A stretch of DNA of 33,997 nt. Source: Wocania arenilitoris. Lineage in GTDB: Bacteria > Bacteroidota > Bacteroidia > Flavobacteriales > Flavobacteriaceae. Below the pieces are notes generated by a model. The model worked only from the letters and a program-made list of their open reading frames with translations. It did no database searches and was not told where the DNA came from. Below, one piece after another: positions 27,280 to 33,997 of this stretch; the stretch's first letter is position 1, and every line of letters begins with the position of its first letter. A program made the translations under genes and the position numbers. The stretch lies in assembly GCF_021728535.1 (NCBI RefSeq), contig NZ_JAKKDU010000023.1, forward strand, positions 1 to 33,997, in the 5' to 3' direction.

Positions 27280-27306
27280 CTAAAACTTAATTTATAATTG
27301 ATAAGA

Positions 27307-28563
27307 ATGGAAATTAACAATAGAAGTTATCCAAAACAAGACAAAACCATCATAGGAATATGCATGGACGGAACATCGTATCCGTATTATGAAGCTGCAA
27401 AAGATGTTATGCCAAATTTACAACGCTTTATTAAGGAAGGCTCATTTGGTTTAGTAAATACCGTAATTCCATCATTTACTAATCCAAATAATATGGCAAT
27501 TACAACTGGGGTACCTCCAAACGTAAATGGTATCTGCGGAAATTTTTACTGGGATACAGAATTGCAAGAAGAGGTAATGATGAATGACCCGAAGTATTTG
27601 AAAGTTCCAACTATTCTTTCTGAAATGAGTAAAAGTGGGCGTAAAGTAGCTGTTGTTACTGCAAAAGACAAATTACGTCGTATGCTTTCACACAATTTAG
27701 AGGGTATCTGTTTCTCTGCTGAATTTGCCAATGAGGCAACTTTAGAAAATAATGGTATTGAAAATGTTGAAGAGGATTTAATGGGTAAAGAAAGACCAGG
27801 TATTTACGATCCTTATATTTCGGTTTATTGCATTGAAGCAGGAGCAAAACTGCTAGCCAGAGAACACTTTGATGTTTTATACTTAACTACGACAGACTTT
27901 GTTCAGCATAAATATGCACCAGGAAGTGAAGGTGCCAACGATTTCTTGGCGAAAATTGATTATTGGTTTGGAGAGCTTGACAAGCAAGGTGCTATTCTAG
28001 GAATTACGGCAGATCATGGAATGGAAGCTAAAACCAATAATGATGGAACTCCAAAAGTTCAATTCATAGAAGAGCTGTTAAACGAACAAAATATTCCTTC
28101 AAGAGTGATTCTTCCTATTACGGATCCGTATGTTGTACATCACGGAGCTTTAGGAGGGTACGGGACTCTTTATCTAGATGACAAATCACAATTAGAAGAA
28201 GCAAAATCATACTTATTAAGTTTAGACGGTATCGAAAAGGTATTAACCAATAATGAAGCAGTTGAAGAATATGAACTACCAAGTGATAGAATTGGTGACC
28301 TTGTAGTTTTAGCTGATGCTTCAACAACTATTGGTAGAACTCCTGACTGGCACGATTTAGACAAAGTAAAAGAAGGGTTACGTTCTCACGGTGGTGAGCA
28401 CTGCCAAGTAGTTCCAATGATTTTTAATAAAAAATTGAACAACGAATATGCGGAAAAACTAGCAACAGGCGAGTGCAGAAACTTCGATTTATACCATTTC
28501 CTAAGTAATGGATTTGAAAACGCTTCTCAAGAAAGCAAAAACACTCTTAAAGCTAAATTATGA
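27307..28563 (+). CDS. phnA: Phosphonoacetate hydrolase PhnA
   Basis: A 418-residue enzyme of the alkaline phosphatase superfamily that splits phosphonoacetate into acetate and phosphate using two zinc ions. Expected ligands are all visible: D21 (CMDG), the nucleophile T58 (PSFTNPNN), D197 and H201 (TTDFVQHKY), D236 and H237 (TADHGME), and a late His in GGEH. I choose ATG 27307; a TTG three codons upstream is the only longer option. The stop overlaps the phnY start as ATGA, which indicates translational coupling. Confidence 0.95.
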   Translation: MEINNRSYPKQDKTIIGICMDGTSYPYYEAAKDVMPNLQRFIKEGSFGLVNTVIPSFTNPNNMAITTGVPPNVNGICGNFYWDTELQEEVMMNDPKYLKVPTILSEMSKSGRKVAVVTAKDKLRRMLSHNLEGICFSAEFANEATLENNGIENVEEDLMGKERPGIYDPYISVYCIEAGAKLLAREHFDVLYLTTTDFVQHKYAPGSEGANDFLAKIDYWFGELDKQGAILGITADHGMEAKTNNDGTPKVQFIEELLNEQNIPSRVILPITDPYVVHHGALGGYGTLYLDDKSQLEEAKSYLLSLDGIEKVLTNNEAVEEYELPSDRIGDLVVLADASTTIGRTPDWHDLDKVKEGLRSHGGEHCQVVPMIFNKKLNNEYAEKLATGECRNFDLYHFLSNGFENASQESKNTLKAKL

Positions 28564-30041
28564 GCCAATCACAACAAACATTAGAAAAAAGCAGTCATAA
28601 AAACGAGGATGGCATCATTGAGTTTGGTGCCATAATAAACGGCAAGCAAGTAACCACAGGAGAATGGATTGAAGTTTATAATCCATACACCAAAAAATTG
28701 GTTGGTAGAGTTGCTTCAATTGATACTGATACTCTAGACCAAGTATTAAAAGACACTTATAATACTAAAGTTACGCTTACCCGCTATCAACGCTATGAAA
28801 TTCTAAACAAAATAGCCGATGAGCTAGAAAAACGTGTAGATGAAGTTAGCCAAATGATTACTGACGAAACTGGTTTATGCCTAAAAGATACACGATATGA
28901 GGCAAGTCGTGTTTCAGACGTATTACGTTTTTCTGCAATGAAAGCCTTAGATGATGATTCTGAAGTTTTTCCATGCGATGTTTCAAAAAACGGAAAACCC
29001 AGACGTATTTATACCACACGAGTTCCTTTAGGATTAGTTAGCGCTATTACACCTTTCAATCATCCAATGAACCAAGTAGTGCATAAAATTGCACCTGCAA
29101 TTGCTACAAATAATACCGTAGTATTAAAACCATCTGAAAGAACACCTTTATCTGCTTATTATTTTGCACAATTAGCCATAGAATGCGGTTTACCAGCAAA
29201 CATGCTTAATTGTATCAACGGAAAAGATATTCAAGCAACTTCAGAAATGATGACTGTTCATCCTGATATTACTATGGTTTCTTTTACCGGTGGAAGTAAA
29301 ATCGGAAAAATTATTGCTTCAAAAGCCGGTTACAAAAAACTAGTTTTAGAATTAGGCGGTAGTTCTGCATTATTAGTTTTAGATGATGCCGATATTGATG
29401 AAGCTGTTGAAGTTACTATGGCAGGAACTTTTAAAAACTCTGCCCAACGCTGTACAGCTATTCGAAGAATTTTAGTCCATAATAGTATTGCTGACGAATA
29501 CGCCTCTAAGTTAGCGGACCGCGTACAAGCTATAAAATATGGAGACCCATACGATGCCAATAATGATATGGGAACAGTTATAACTGAAGAGGCTGCAAAA
29601 GAAATGGAAGCTAGAGTAAAAGACGCAATTGCTAATGGCGCTGTATGTCTATCCGGAAATAAACGAGATGGTGCATTATTTGCTCCAACAGTTTTAGACC
29701 ATATTAAAAACGACCATGAAGTTGTCGCCAAAGAAACATTTGGTCCAGTGGCTCCTATCATTAGATTTGAAACTTTAGATGAAGCTATAGAAATTGCAAA
29801 CGATACACCTTATGGATTATCTGGTGGTGTAGTAAGCAATCACTGGCCATCCATTCAACGTGTTATCACAGAACTGGATACGGGCACTGTAAATGTAAAC
29901 GAAGCACCTAGTTATAGGTTAGAGTGGACACCTTTTGGAGGTGTCAAAGATTCTGGTTTAGGATACAAAGAAGGTGTAATTGAAGCTATGAAAGGATACA
30001 CATATGTTAAAACATACTCTCTACCTTGGGATATTGCCTAA
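28560..30041 (+). CDS. phnY: Phosphonoacetaldehyde dehydrogenase PhnY
   Basis: A 493-residue NAD(P)-dependent aldehyde dehydrogenase that oxidises phosphonoacetaldehyde to phosphonoacetate. The catalytic set is complete: N167 (TPFNHP), K190 (VLKPSERTP), the Gly-rich SFTGGSKIG, E264 (LELGG) and the nucleophile C298 (AQRCTA). The specific substrate follows from the position between phnA (4-bp overlap) and phnW; the family alone would allow other aldehydes. Confidence 0.93.
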   Translation: MSQSQQTLEKSSHKNEDGIIEFGAIINGKQVTTGEWIEVYNPYTKKLVGRVASIDTDTLDQVLKDTYNTKVTLTRYQRYEILNKIADELEKRVDEVSQMITDETGLCLKDTRYEASRVSDVLRFSAMKALDDDSEVFPCDVSKNGKPRRIYTTRVPLGLVSAITPFNHPMNQVVHKIAPAIATNNTVVLKPSERTPLSAYYFAQLAIECGLPANMLNCINGKDIQATSEMMTVHPDITMVSFTGGSKIGKIIASKAGYKKLVLELGGSSALLVLDDADIDEAVEVTMAGTFKNSAQRCTAIRRILVHNSIADEYASKLADRVQAIKYGDPYDANNDMGTVITEEAAKEMEARVKDAIANGAVCLSGNKRDGALFAPTVLDHIKNDHEVVAKETFGPVAPIIRFETLDEAIEIANDTPYGLSGGVVSNHWPSIQRVITELDTGTVNVNEAPSYRLEWTPFGGVKDSGLGYKEGVIEAMKGYTYVKTYSLPWDIA

Positions 30042-30100
30042 AATTTTAAAAATCATACAAAATAACTTCAAAAGTTTTTAGGAGTTAAAAAAATATAATA

Positions 30101-31210
30101 ATGAAGATTACAAGAAATGTATTATTAAACCCTGGACCAGCAACAACTACCGATTCAGTAAAATTAGCACAAGCTGTACCAGATATTTGTCCACGAGAAC
30201 AAGAGTTTGGTGATTTAATGGAGTTTTGTGCCACTGAAATCACAAAATTTGTTGGAAATACAAATGATTATGCTACAGTATTATTTGGCGGTTCTGGAAC
30301 AGCAACTGTAGAAGCTATTTTAAACTCTGTAATTCCAGACAGCGGCAAAGTTTTAATTATCGATAATGGTGCTTATGGTAAGCGTATGTGTCAAATAACA
30401 AGTGTATACAAAATACCAACTGTTATTTATGAATCATCTTCTATAGAGCCAATAAATTTAAATGCTTTAGAAGACTTAATAAATAGTACTGAAGGCTTAA
30501 CACATTTAGCCATGATTCATCATGAAACAACTACAGGTTTATTGAATGACGTTACATCTGTTGGAGCTATTTGTAAAAAACATAACATAAGTTTTATTGT
30601 AGATTCCATGAGTGGTTTTGCAGCAATTCCTGTAGATATGAAATCTATGAATATTGATTATTTAGCTGCAAGTTCAAATAAAAACATCCAAGGAATGGCT
30701 GGTATTGGCTTTGCTATATGTAATAAAGCTGCACTAGAATCTACTGCTTCAATTCCAATGCGTAGTTTGTACTTAAACCTTTATGCACAATATGCGTATT
30801 TCGAAAAAACACATCAAACTAGATTTACACCACCAGTACAAACATTTTATGCCCTAAAACAAGCTATTGTTGAAACTCATGAAGAAACCATTGAAGGTAG
30901 ATATGCCCGATATACAAAATCTTGGGAAACACTTTTAGATGGTTTAGATACTCTAGGGTTAGAATATTTAATTGATAAAGAGCATCATTCTAGAATTATA
31001 ACTTCAATTATTGAACCAAATACTGAAACTTATGATTTTAATGAAATGCATGATTATTTCTTTGAAAAAGGTTTTACTATTTACCCTGGTAAAGTAAATA
31101 ACTATGACACATTTAGAATTTCCAACATTGGACAAATTGATTATAAAGACATCAAAGATTTTCTGAAAGTTTTAAAAGCGTATCTTGTGAAGATAAATTA
31201 TATTCAATAA
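30101..31210 (+). CDS. phnW: 2-aminoethylphosphonate-pyruvate transaminase PhnW
   Basis: A 369-residue class V PLP-dependent aminotransferase. It moves the amino group of 2-aminoethylphosphonate to pyruvate, giving phosphonoacetaldehyde and alanine. Marks are LLNPGPATTT at the start, FGGSGTATVEA for cofactor phosphate contact, D168 (FIVDSMSG) and the PLP lysine K194 (ASSNKNIQGM). It starts 59 bp after phnY in the same direction. It feeds PhnY and PhnA in the hydrolytic PhnWYA route. No phosphonatase (PhnX) gene is seen. Confidence 0.95.
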   Translation: MKITRNVLLNPGPATTTDSVKLAQAVPDICPREQEFGDLMEFCATEITKFVGNTNDYATVLFGGSGTATVEAILNSVIPDSGKVLIIDNGAYGKRMCQITSVYKIPTVIYESSSIEPINLNALEDLINSTEGLTHLAMIHHETTTGLLNDVTSVGAICKKHNISFIVDSMSGFAAIPVDMKSMNIDYLAASSNKNIQGMAGIGFAICNKAALESTASIPMRSLYLNLYAQYAYFEKTHQTRFTPPVQTFYALKQAIVETHEETIEGRYARYTKSWETLLDGLDTLGLEYLIDKEHHSRIITSIIEPNTETYDFNEMHDYFFEKGFTIYPGKVNNYDTFRISNIGQIDYKDIKDFLKVLKAYLVKINYIQ

Positions 31211-31228
31211 CATTAAATTTTTTAAATC

Positions 31229-31798
31229 TTGGAAGACATACTAGTAAACCTCGGAAAACAACTTAAAAAAGTAAGAGTAAACAAAAACTTAAGCTTAAAG
31301 CAAGTTGCTGAAATGAGTGATCTAAGCATTGGTTTAATTTCTAAAATAGAAAACTTTAGAACAACACCATCTCTTCCAGTTTTATTAAAAATCATGCAAT
31401 CTTTAGAGGTTGATTTATCAGAATTAAACTTAAGTCCTAACAACAAAGAACCATATGTTTTAATAAAGAAAGGGGAAGGAACAGTTGAAGAAAGAGAAGA
31501 TTCTAGAGGATTAGAATATAATTTTTTGTTTTCAGATAGTATAGCTAATAGCAACTTAAGATTATATATTATAAATGTTAAAAAGGATGTTTACAGAGAG
31601 CCCATTTCTACAGATGCTATTGAGTTGCTTTATGTTATTAATGGCAAACTAGAATATATACTTAATGAAGAAGTTATTAAATTAAGTGAAGGAGACATCT
31701 TATTTTTTGATGGTTCCACACCCCATGCATTACAAAATAAAAACACAAAGACTGCAACTTTATTAAAATTATATATGATTCAGAAAAACTCATATTAA
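31229..31798 (+). CDS. XRE-family regulator with C-terminal cupin
   Basis: A 189-residue regulator. An N-terminal helix-turn-helix of the lambda-repressor type (about residues 6-60, KQVAEMSDLSIGLISKIENFRTTPSLPVLLKI) is joined to a C-terminal cupin sensor (about 110-185, with ELLYVINGKLEYIL and LSEGDILFFDGSTPHAL). Such proteins often sense small organic acids or phosphonate intermediates. Only a TTG start (31229) is available because an in-frame stop lies just before it. It is 18 bp after phnW and 2 bp before the transporter gene, so it is made with the operon it probably controls. The palindromes near 27260 are its likely site. Confidence 0.9.
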   Translation: MEDILVNLGKQLKKVRVNKNLSLKQVAEMSDLSIGLISKIENFRTTPSLPVLLKIMQSLEVDLSELNLSPNNKEPYVLIKKGEGTVEEREDSRGLEYNFLFSDSIANSNLRLYIINVKKDVYREPISTDAIELLYVINGKLEYILNEEVIKLSEGDILFFDGSTPHALQNKNTKTATLLKLYMIQKNSY

Positions 31799-31800
31799 TA

Positions 31801-33072
31801 ATGTCTTTAACATCTCAACAAAAGTACTGGAGAAAACGAATATTCATCCTCACTTGGCTTGCCTATGCAGGGTTTTATTTTGGTAGAAAAAACTTATCGG
31901 TTACTTGGAGTTCAATGGAAGTCGATTTGGGTTTAGATAATTCTGACTACGCCTCTATTATTTTTGTTAACAGTTTAATTTACACTATTGGTCAGTTTTT
32001 AAACGGCTATTTATCAGATAAATTTGGCCCTCGAAAAATTGTAAGTATAGGTTTGTTTTTAGCAGCTACTGTAAACTTCTTTTTAGGTATGTCCTTTTCA
32101 ATTGGCATTATTGTATTTTTAATTGCATTAAATGGGTATGGGCAATCCACAGGCTGGAGTGGTTTAATAAAAAACATGACTCCTTGGTACAGAAGTAACG
32201 AAAGAGGAATAGTGATGTCTTGGTGGTCTACGTGTTATGTTACTGGTGGTTTTTTAGCTACTGTGTTTGCAACTTACGTAGCCTTCGATATGGATTTCAT
32301 GTCTGAATTAACCTGGAGAAGAGGTTTCATCTTTCCTTCTATCGTCCTAATAGCAATTGCTTTTATCTACTTACTTTTTACAAGAAATAGTCCTAAAAGT
32401 ATTGACCTCCCTGTTATTATAGAAGCTAAATATAACCTTAGTGATGATGGGAAGCCCAATAACATTAAGCTACTAAAAATTTTAATAAAAAATAAAGCAT
32501 TATGGATTTATTCGAGTTGTTATATGATTCTGAAAATGACACGTTATGCTTTTCTGTTTTGGCTACCTATTTACTTAGAAAAAGGACTAAGCTATAATGT
32601 AAATGAAGCTGGTTATATATCATCTGTTTACGAATTAATAGGGTTCTTTGGAGTCATTCTTGCAGGTTATGCCTCAGATAAATTATTTAACTCTAAACGT
32701 TTTAGTACCGTTTCTCTTATGATGATTGGCTTAGCAGTTGTCTGTTTAATACATCCTTATATGGTAAGCTTTGGCAAGATAGGAGTTATATTAAGTATCG
32801 CATTAATAGGAATAGCCACCTATGGTCCAGATTCTCTTATTTGTACTGCAGGTTCTATGGATGTAGGAGGTAAAAAAGGAGCTGGTATGGCTGCTGGTAT
32901 TATCAATGGCATGGGCTCTATAGGGCAAATGTTTTCAGGGTTTATTGTTGTAGCTATTAATGAAGCTTATGGTTGGGACAACCTTTTTAATTTCTTTGTA
33001 GTTATGGCATTTACAGGAGGTGTTTTGGCCTCTTTAAAATGGAATTTTAAGAGTCCTGAAAAACACCAGTAA
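31801..33072 (+). CDS. MFS transporter of the organophosphate:phosphate antiporter (GlpT/UhpT) type
   Basis: A 423-residue, ~12-helix major facilitator protein. The early YAGFYFGRKNLSV and NGYLSDKFGPRKIV motifs are those of the GlpT/UhpT/PgtP organophosphate:phosphate antiporters. These antiporters bind phosphate with conserved arginines. It starts 2 bp after the regulator gene at the end of the phn operon. I infer import of 2-aminoethylphosphonate or phosphonoacetate, perhaps in exchange for phosphate, the end product of the pathway. No ABC phosphonate transporter is present here. Confidence 0.88.
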   Translation: MSLTSQQKYWRKRIFILTWLAYAGFYFGRKNLSVTWSSMEVDLGLDNSDYASIIFVNSLIYTIGQFLNGYLSDKFGPRKIVSIGLFLAATVNFFLGMSFSIGIIVFLIALNGYGQSTGWSGLIKNMTPWYRSNERGIVMSWWSTCYVTGGFLATVFATYVAFDMDFMSELTWRRGFIFPSIVLIAIAFIYLLFTRNSPKSIDLPVIIEAKYNLSDDGKPNNIKLLKILIKNKALWIYSSCYMILKMTRYAFLFWLPIYLEKGLSYNVNEAGYISSVYELIGFFGVILAGYASDKLFNSKRFSTVSLMMIGLAVVCLIHPYMVSFGKIGVILSIALIGIATYGPDSLICTAGSMDVGGKKGAGMAAGIINGMGSIGQMFSGFIVVAINEAYGWDNLFNFFVVMAFTGGVLASLKWNFKSPEKHQ

Positions 33073-33300
33073 ACAATATTTATAACTTAAATGTTTATTA
33101 CTATATGTACCGGACCAAGCTTTGGCTTCTATTTAATTTATTAGCACATTAAGGATTCATTTTAAAAGCTTTACACTCAGTTGTGTTATTTTCATTTTCT
33201 GAATTAATATTATGACATGCTACAGTTTTTAATAAAACCGATATTTTTAATATGAATACTAAACATGTTAACGACTAAAATTGCTATTCCTATTTGAAAC
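33073..33300. other. Gene-free gap between the phn operon and the integrase remnant
   Basis: These 228 AT-rich bases show no coding signal. A weak hairpin, CCAA-GC-TTTGG, near 33117 could be terminator-like but is too short to call. The boundary where integrase similarity ends lies at the right edge. Confidence 0.4.
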
Positions 33301-33843
33301 TCAAAGTAGAGTACTTATAGACCGTAAATAGTTAGAAATACTATTAGTTCTAAGTCCTTCAAGCTTCAACTGATGAATAAATTCTGTTAACAGTTTGTAG
33401 TCTATTTTATTAAACGCTATATCATCATTACTAAATGCCGTGAGTCTATTTACAGCTGCTTGGTAAACAAGAGCATTTTCTGTTCTGCCCTCATCCATCA
33501 TCTGATCAATTAACTCTTGTGCAAACTTTTTAAACGATTTAGTGGTATTTGGTGCTTCTCCTTTAATGAAACTGCGAAGCTTTTCAATAGTAAAATCATC
33601 GTCTAAAGTTAGAATAGCTTTCTCAATTTTGAAGTAATCTTTCAATAATTTCAAGTTAAGTAGTTTAGCATTAGGTTGTTGTTTTATAATTTGAAAATGC
33701 TGACTATCCCAGTAGTGTTCTAAGATTGAAATACCTGAATTGATTGTGTAAACTCTATTAATATGTGTAATTCTGTAAATGATGTTGTAAGTACCATCAG
33801 CTTTTGGTCTTCTAGTATCTAATTTGGTTTTTACATTTACCAT
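33301..33843 (-). pseudogene. Truncated tyrosine site-specific integrase (N-terminal half)
   Basis: From ATG 33843 the 180 residues match the arm-binding and SAM-like core-binding regions of Bacteroidota tyrosine recombinases: TRRPKADGTYNIIYRITH, then SFKKFAQELIDQMMDEGRTENALVYQAAVNRL and GLRTNSISNYLRSIS. It stops where such proteins normally continue with LYNKAI and then the catalytic domain. The Arg, His and Tyr residues are absent, so it cannot recombine DNA. The IS630 copy is inserted 32 bp upstream of its start and probably removed its promoter. It marks the edge of a former integrative element. Confidence 0.85.
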
Positions 33844-33875
33844 AATGGAAGTATTATGGTCAAGTTTGTGCAAAC

Positions 33876-33997
33876 TATAGCTAAATCATTGTAATTTGTC
33901 ATATTTTTTGTATTTTGCAGTATGGCATATTCATTAGATTTCAGGAAACAAGTCTTTAAAGTAAAGCAAAAAGAAAAGCTTACTTTTGAGCAAACAA
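33876..33997 (+). mobile_element. End of an IS630-type insertion sequence (right copy, partial)
   Basis: Bases 33876-33993 repeat bases 1-118 exactly in the opposite orientation. The tip reads TATAGCTAAATCATTG and the match ends at a TA, as expected for an IS630 target. The body of the element lies past the window edge. Confidence 0.85.
33922..33997 (+). CDS. IS630-type transposase, N-terminal fragment (cut by the window edge)
   Basis: ATG at 33922, with 25 codons visible, identical over the shared length to the fragment at 72-1. Only the first helix region of the DNA-binding domain is visible. The two genes point outward from the island. Confidence 0.75.
   Translation, partial: MAYSLDFRKQVFKVKQKEKLTFEQT

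Larger units (their letters stand above)
26819..27306. promoter_or_regulatory. AT-rich upstream region of the phosphonate operon
   Basis: No gene is seen in this 488-bp stretch. It holds two copies of a ~37-bp sequence at 27008-27044 and 27249-27285 (offset 241), differing at only about six positions. Each has a 15-bp palindrome. The second copy also holds the promoter -7 box. A single GTAAAAT half-site lies at 26968-26974. Confidence 0.6.

Noticed and set aside
1-33997. CRISPR arrays, tRNA or rRNA genes, toxin-antitoxin or phage-defence systems
   Set aside because: No regularly spaced repeats, no tRNA-like cloverleaf and no matching protein families were found by reading both strands.

Overview
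The window is AT-rich DNA from a member of the Bacteroidota, most likely a marine member of the Flavobacteriaceae. The evidence is two SusC/SusD outer-membrane pairs, short lipoprotein lipoboxes, FecI/FecR-type regulators, almost no Shine-Dalgarno sites, one perfect Bacteroidetes-type -7 box (TAnnTTTG) and IS1595/IS630-type elements of flavobacterial style. No rRNA, tRNA, CRISPR array or core housekeeping genes were seen. It reads as an accessory catabolic island.

Both ends of the window are the same sequence in opposite orientation. Bases 1-118 are the exact reverse complement of 33876-33993. Each copy holds the first ~24 codons of an IS630-type transposase, and the identity stops exactly at a TA. 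The 34 kb is therefore bracketed by inverted copies of one insertion sequence. This may simply mark contig ends at repeats, or the copies may bound a composite mobile unit.

Module 1 (173-14436) is a glucuronide-utilization locus. A divergent AraC regulator faces SusC and SusD, followed by a terminator-like hairpin. A secreted lipoprotein follows that carries the conserved residue pattern of GH67 alpha-glucuronidases. Next come a decayed start of a GH29 fucosidase, an RraA-family protein, glucuronate isomerase (UxaC), an SDR that probably stands in for fructuronate reductase, a membrane protein of the Nramp fold that lacks the Nramp metal-binding motifs, and mannonate dehydratase (UxuA). Together they would release glucuronate outside the inner membrane, import it and convert it to 2-keto-3-deoxygluconate. 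The Nramp-like protein sits where a hexuronate permease would be expected.

Module 2 (15412-26498) starts after a frameshifted, 5'-truncated IS1595 transposase. It holds an ECF sigma factor and a FecR anti-sigma factor transcribed divergently, an STN-domain SusC transducer, a SusD-like lipoprotein, an M14 carboxypeptidase lipoprotein, a D-aminoacylase gene broken by two deletions, and a DAACS amino-acid/dicarboxylate symporter. This looks like a peptide or amino-acid scavenging locus that has partly decayed. A broken second ECF sigma gene follows.

Module 3 (27307-33072) is a compact phosphonate operon, phnA-phnY-phnW, then an XRE-cupin regulator and a GlpT/UhpT-type MFS transporter. It would degrade 2-aminoethylphosphonate through phosphonoacetaldehyde and phosphonoacetate to acetate and phosphate. 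Upstream of phnA, a ~37-bp sequence occurs twice, 241 bp apart. Each copy carries a 15-bp palindrome, and the proximal palindrome overlaps the -7 box, which suggests an operator for the XRE-cupin protein. The window closes with a truncated tyrosine integrase and the second IS630 copy.
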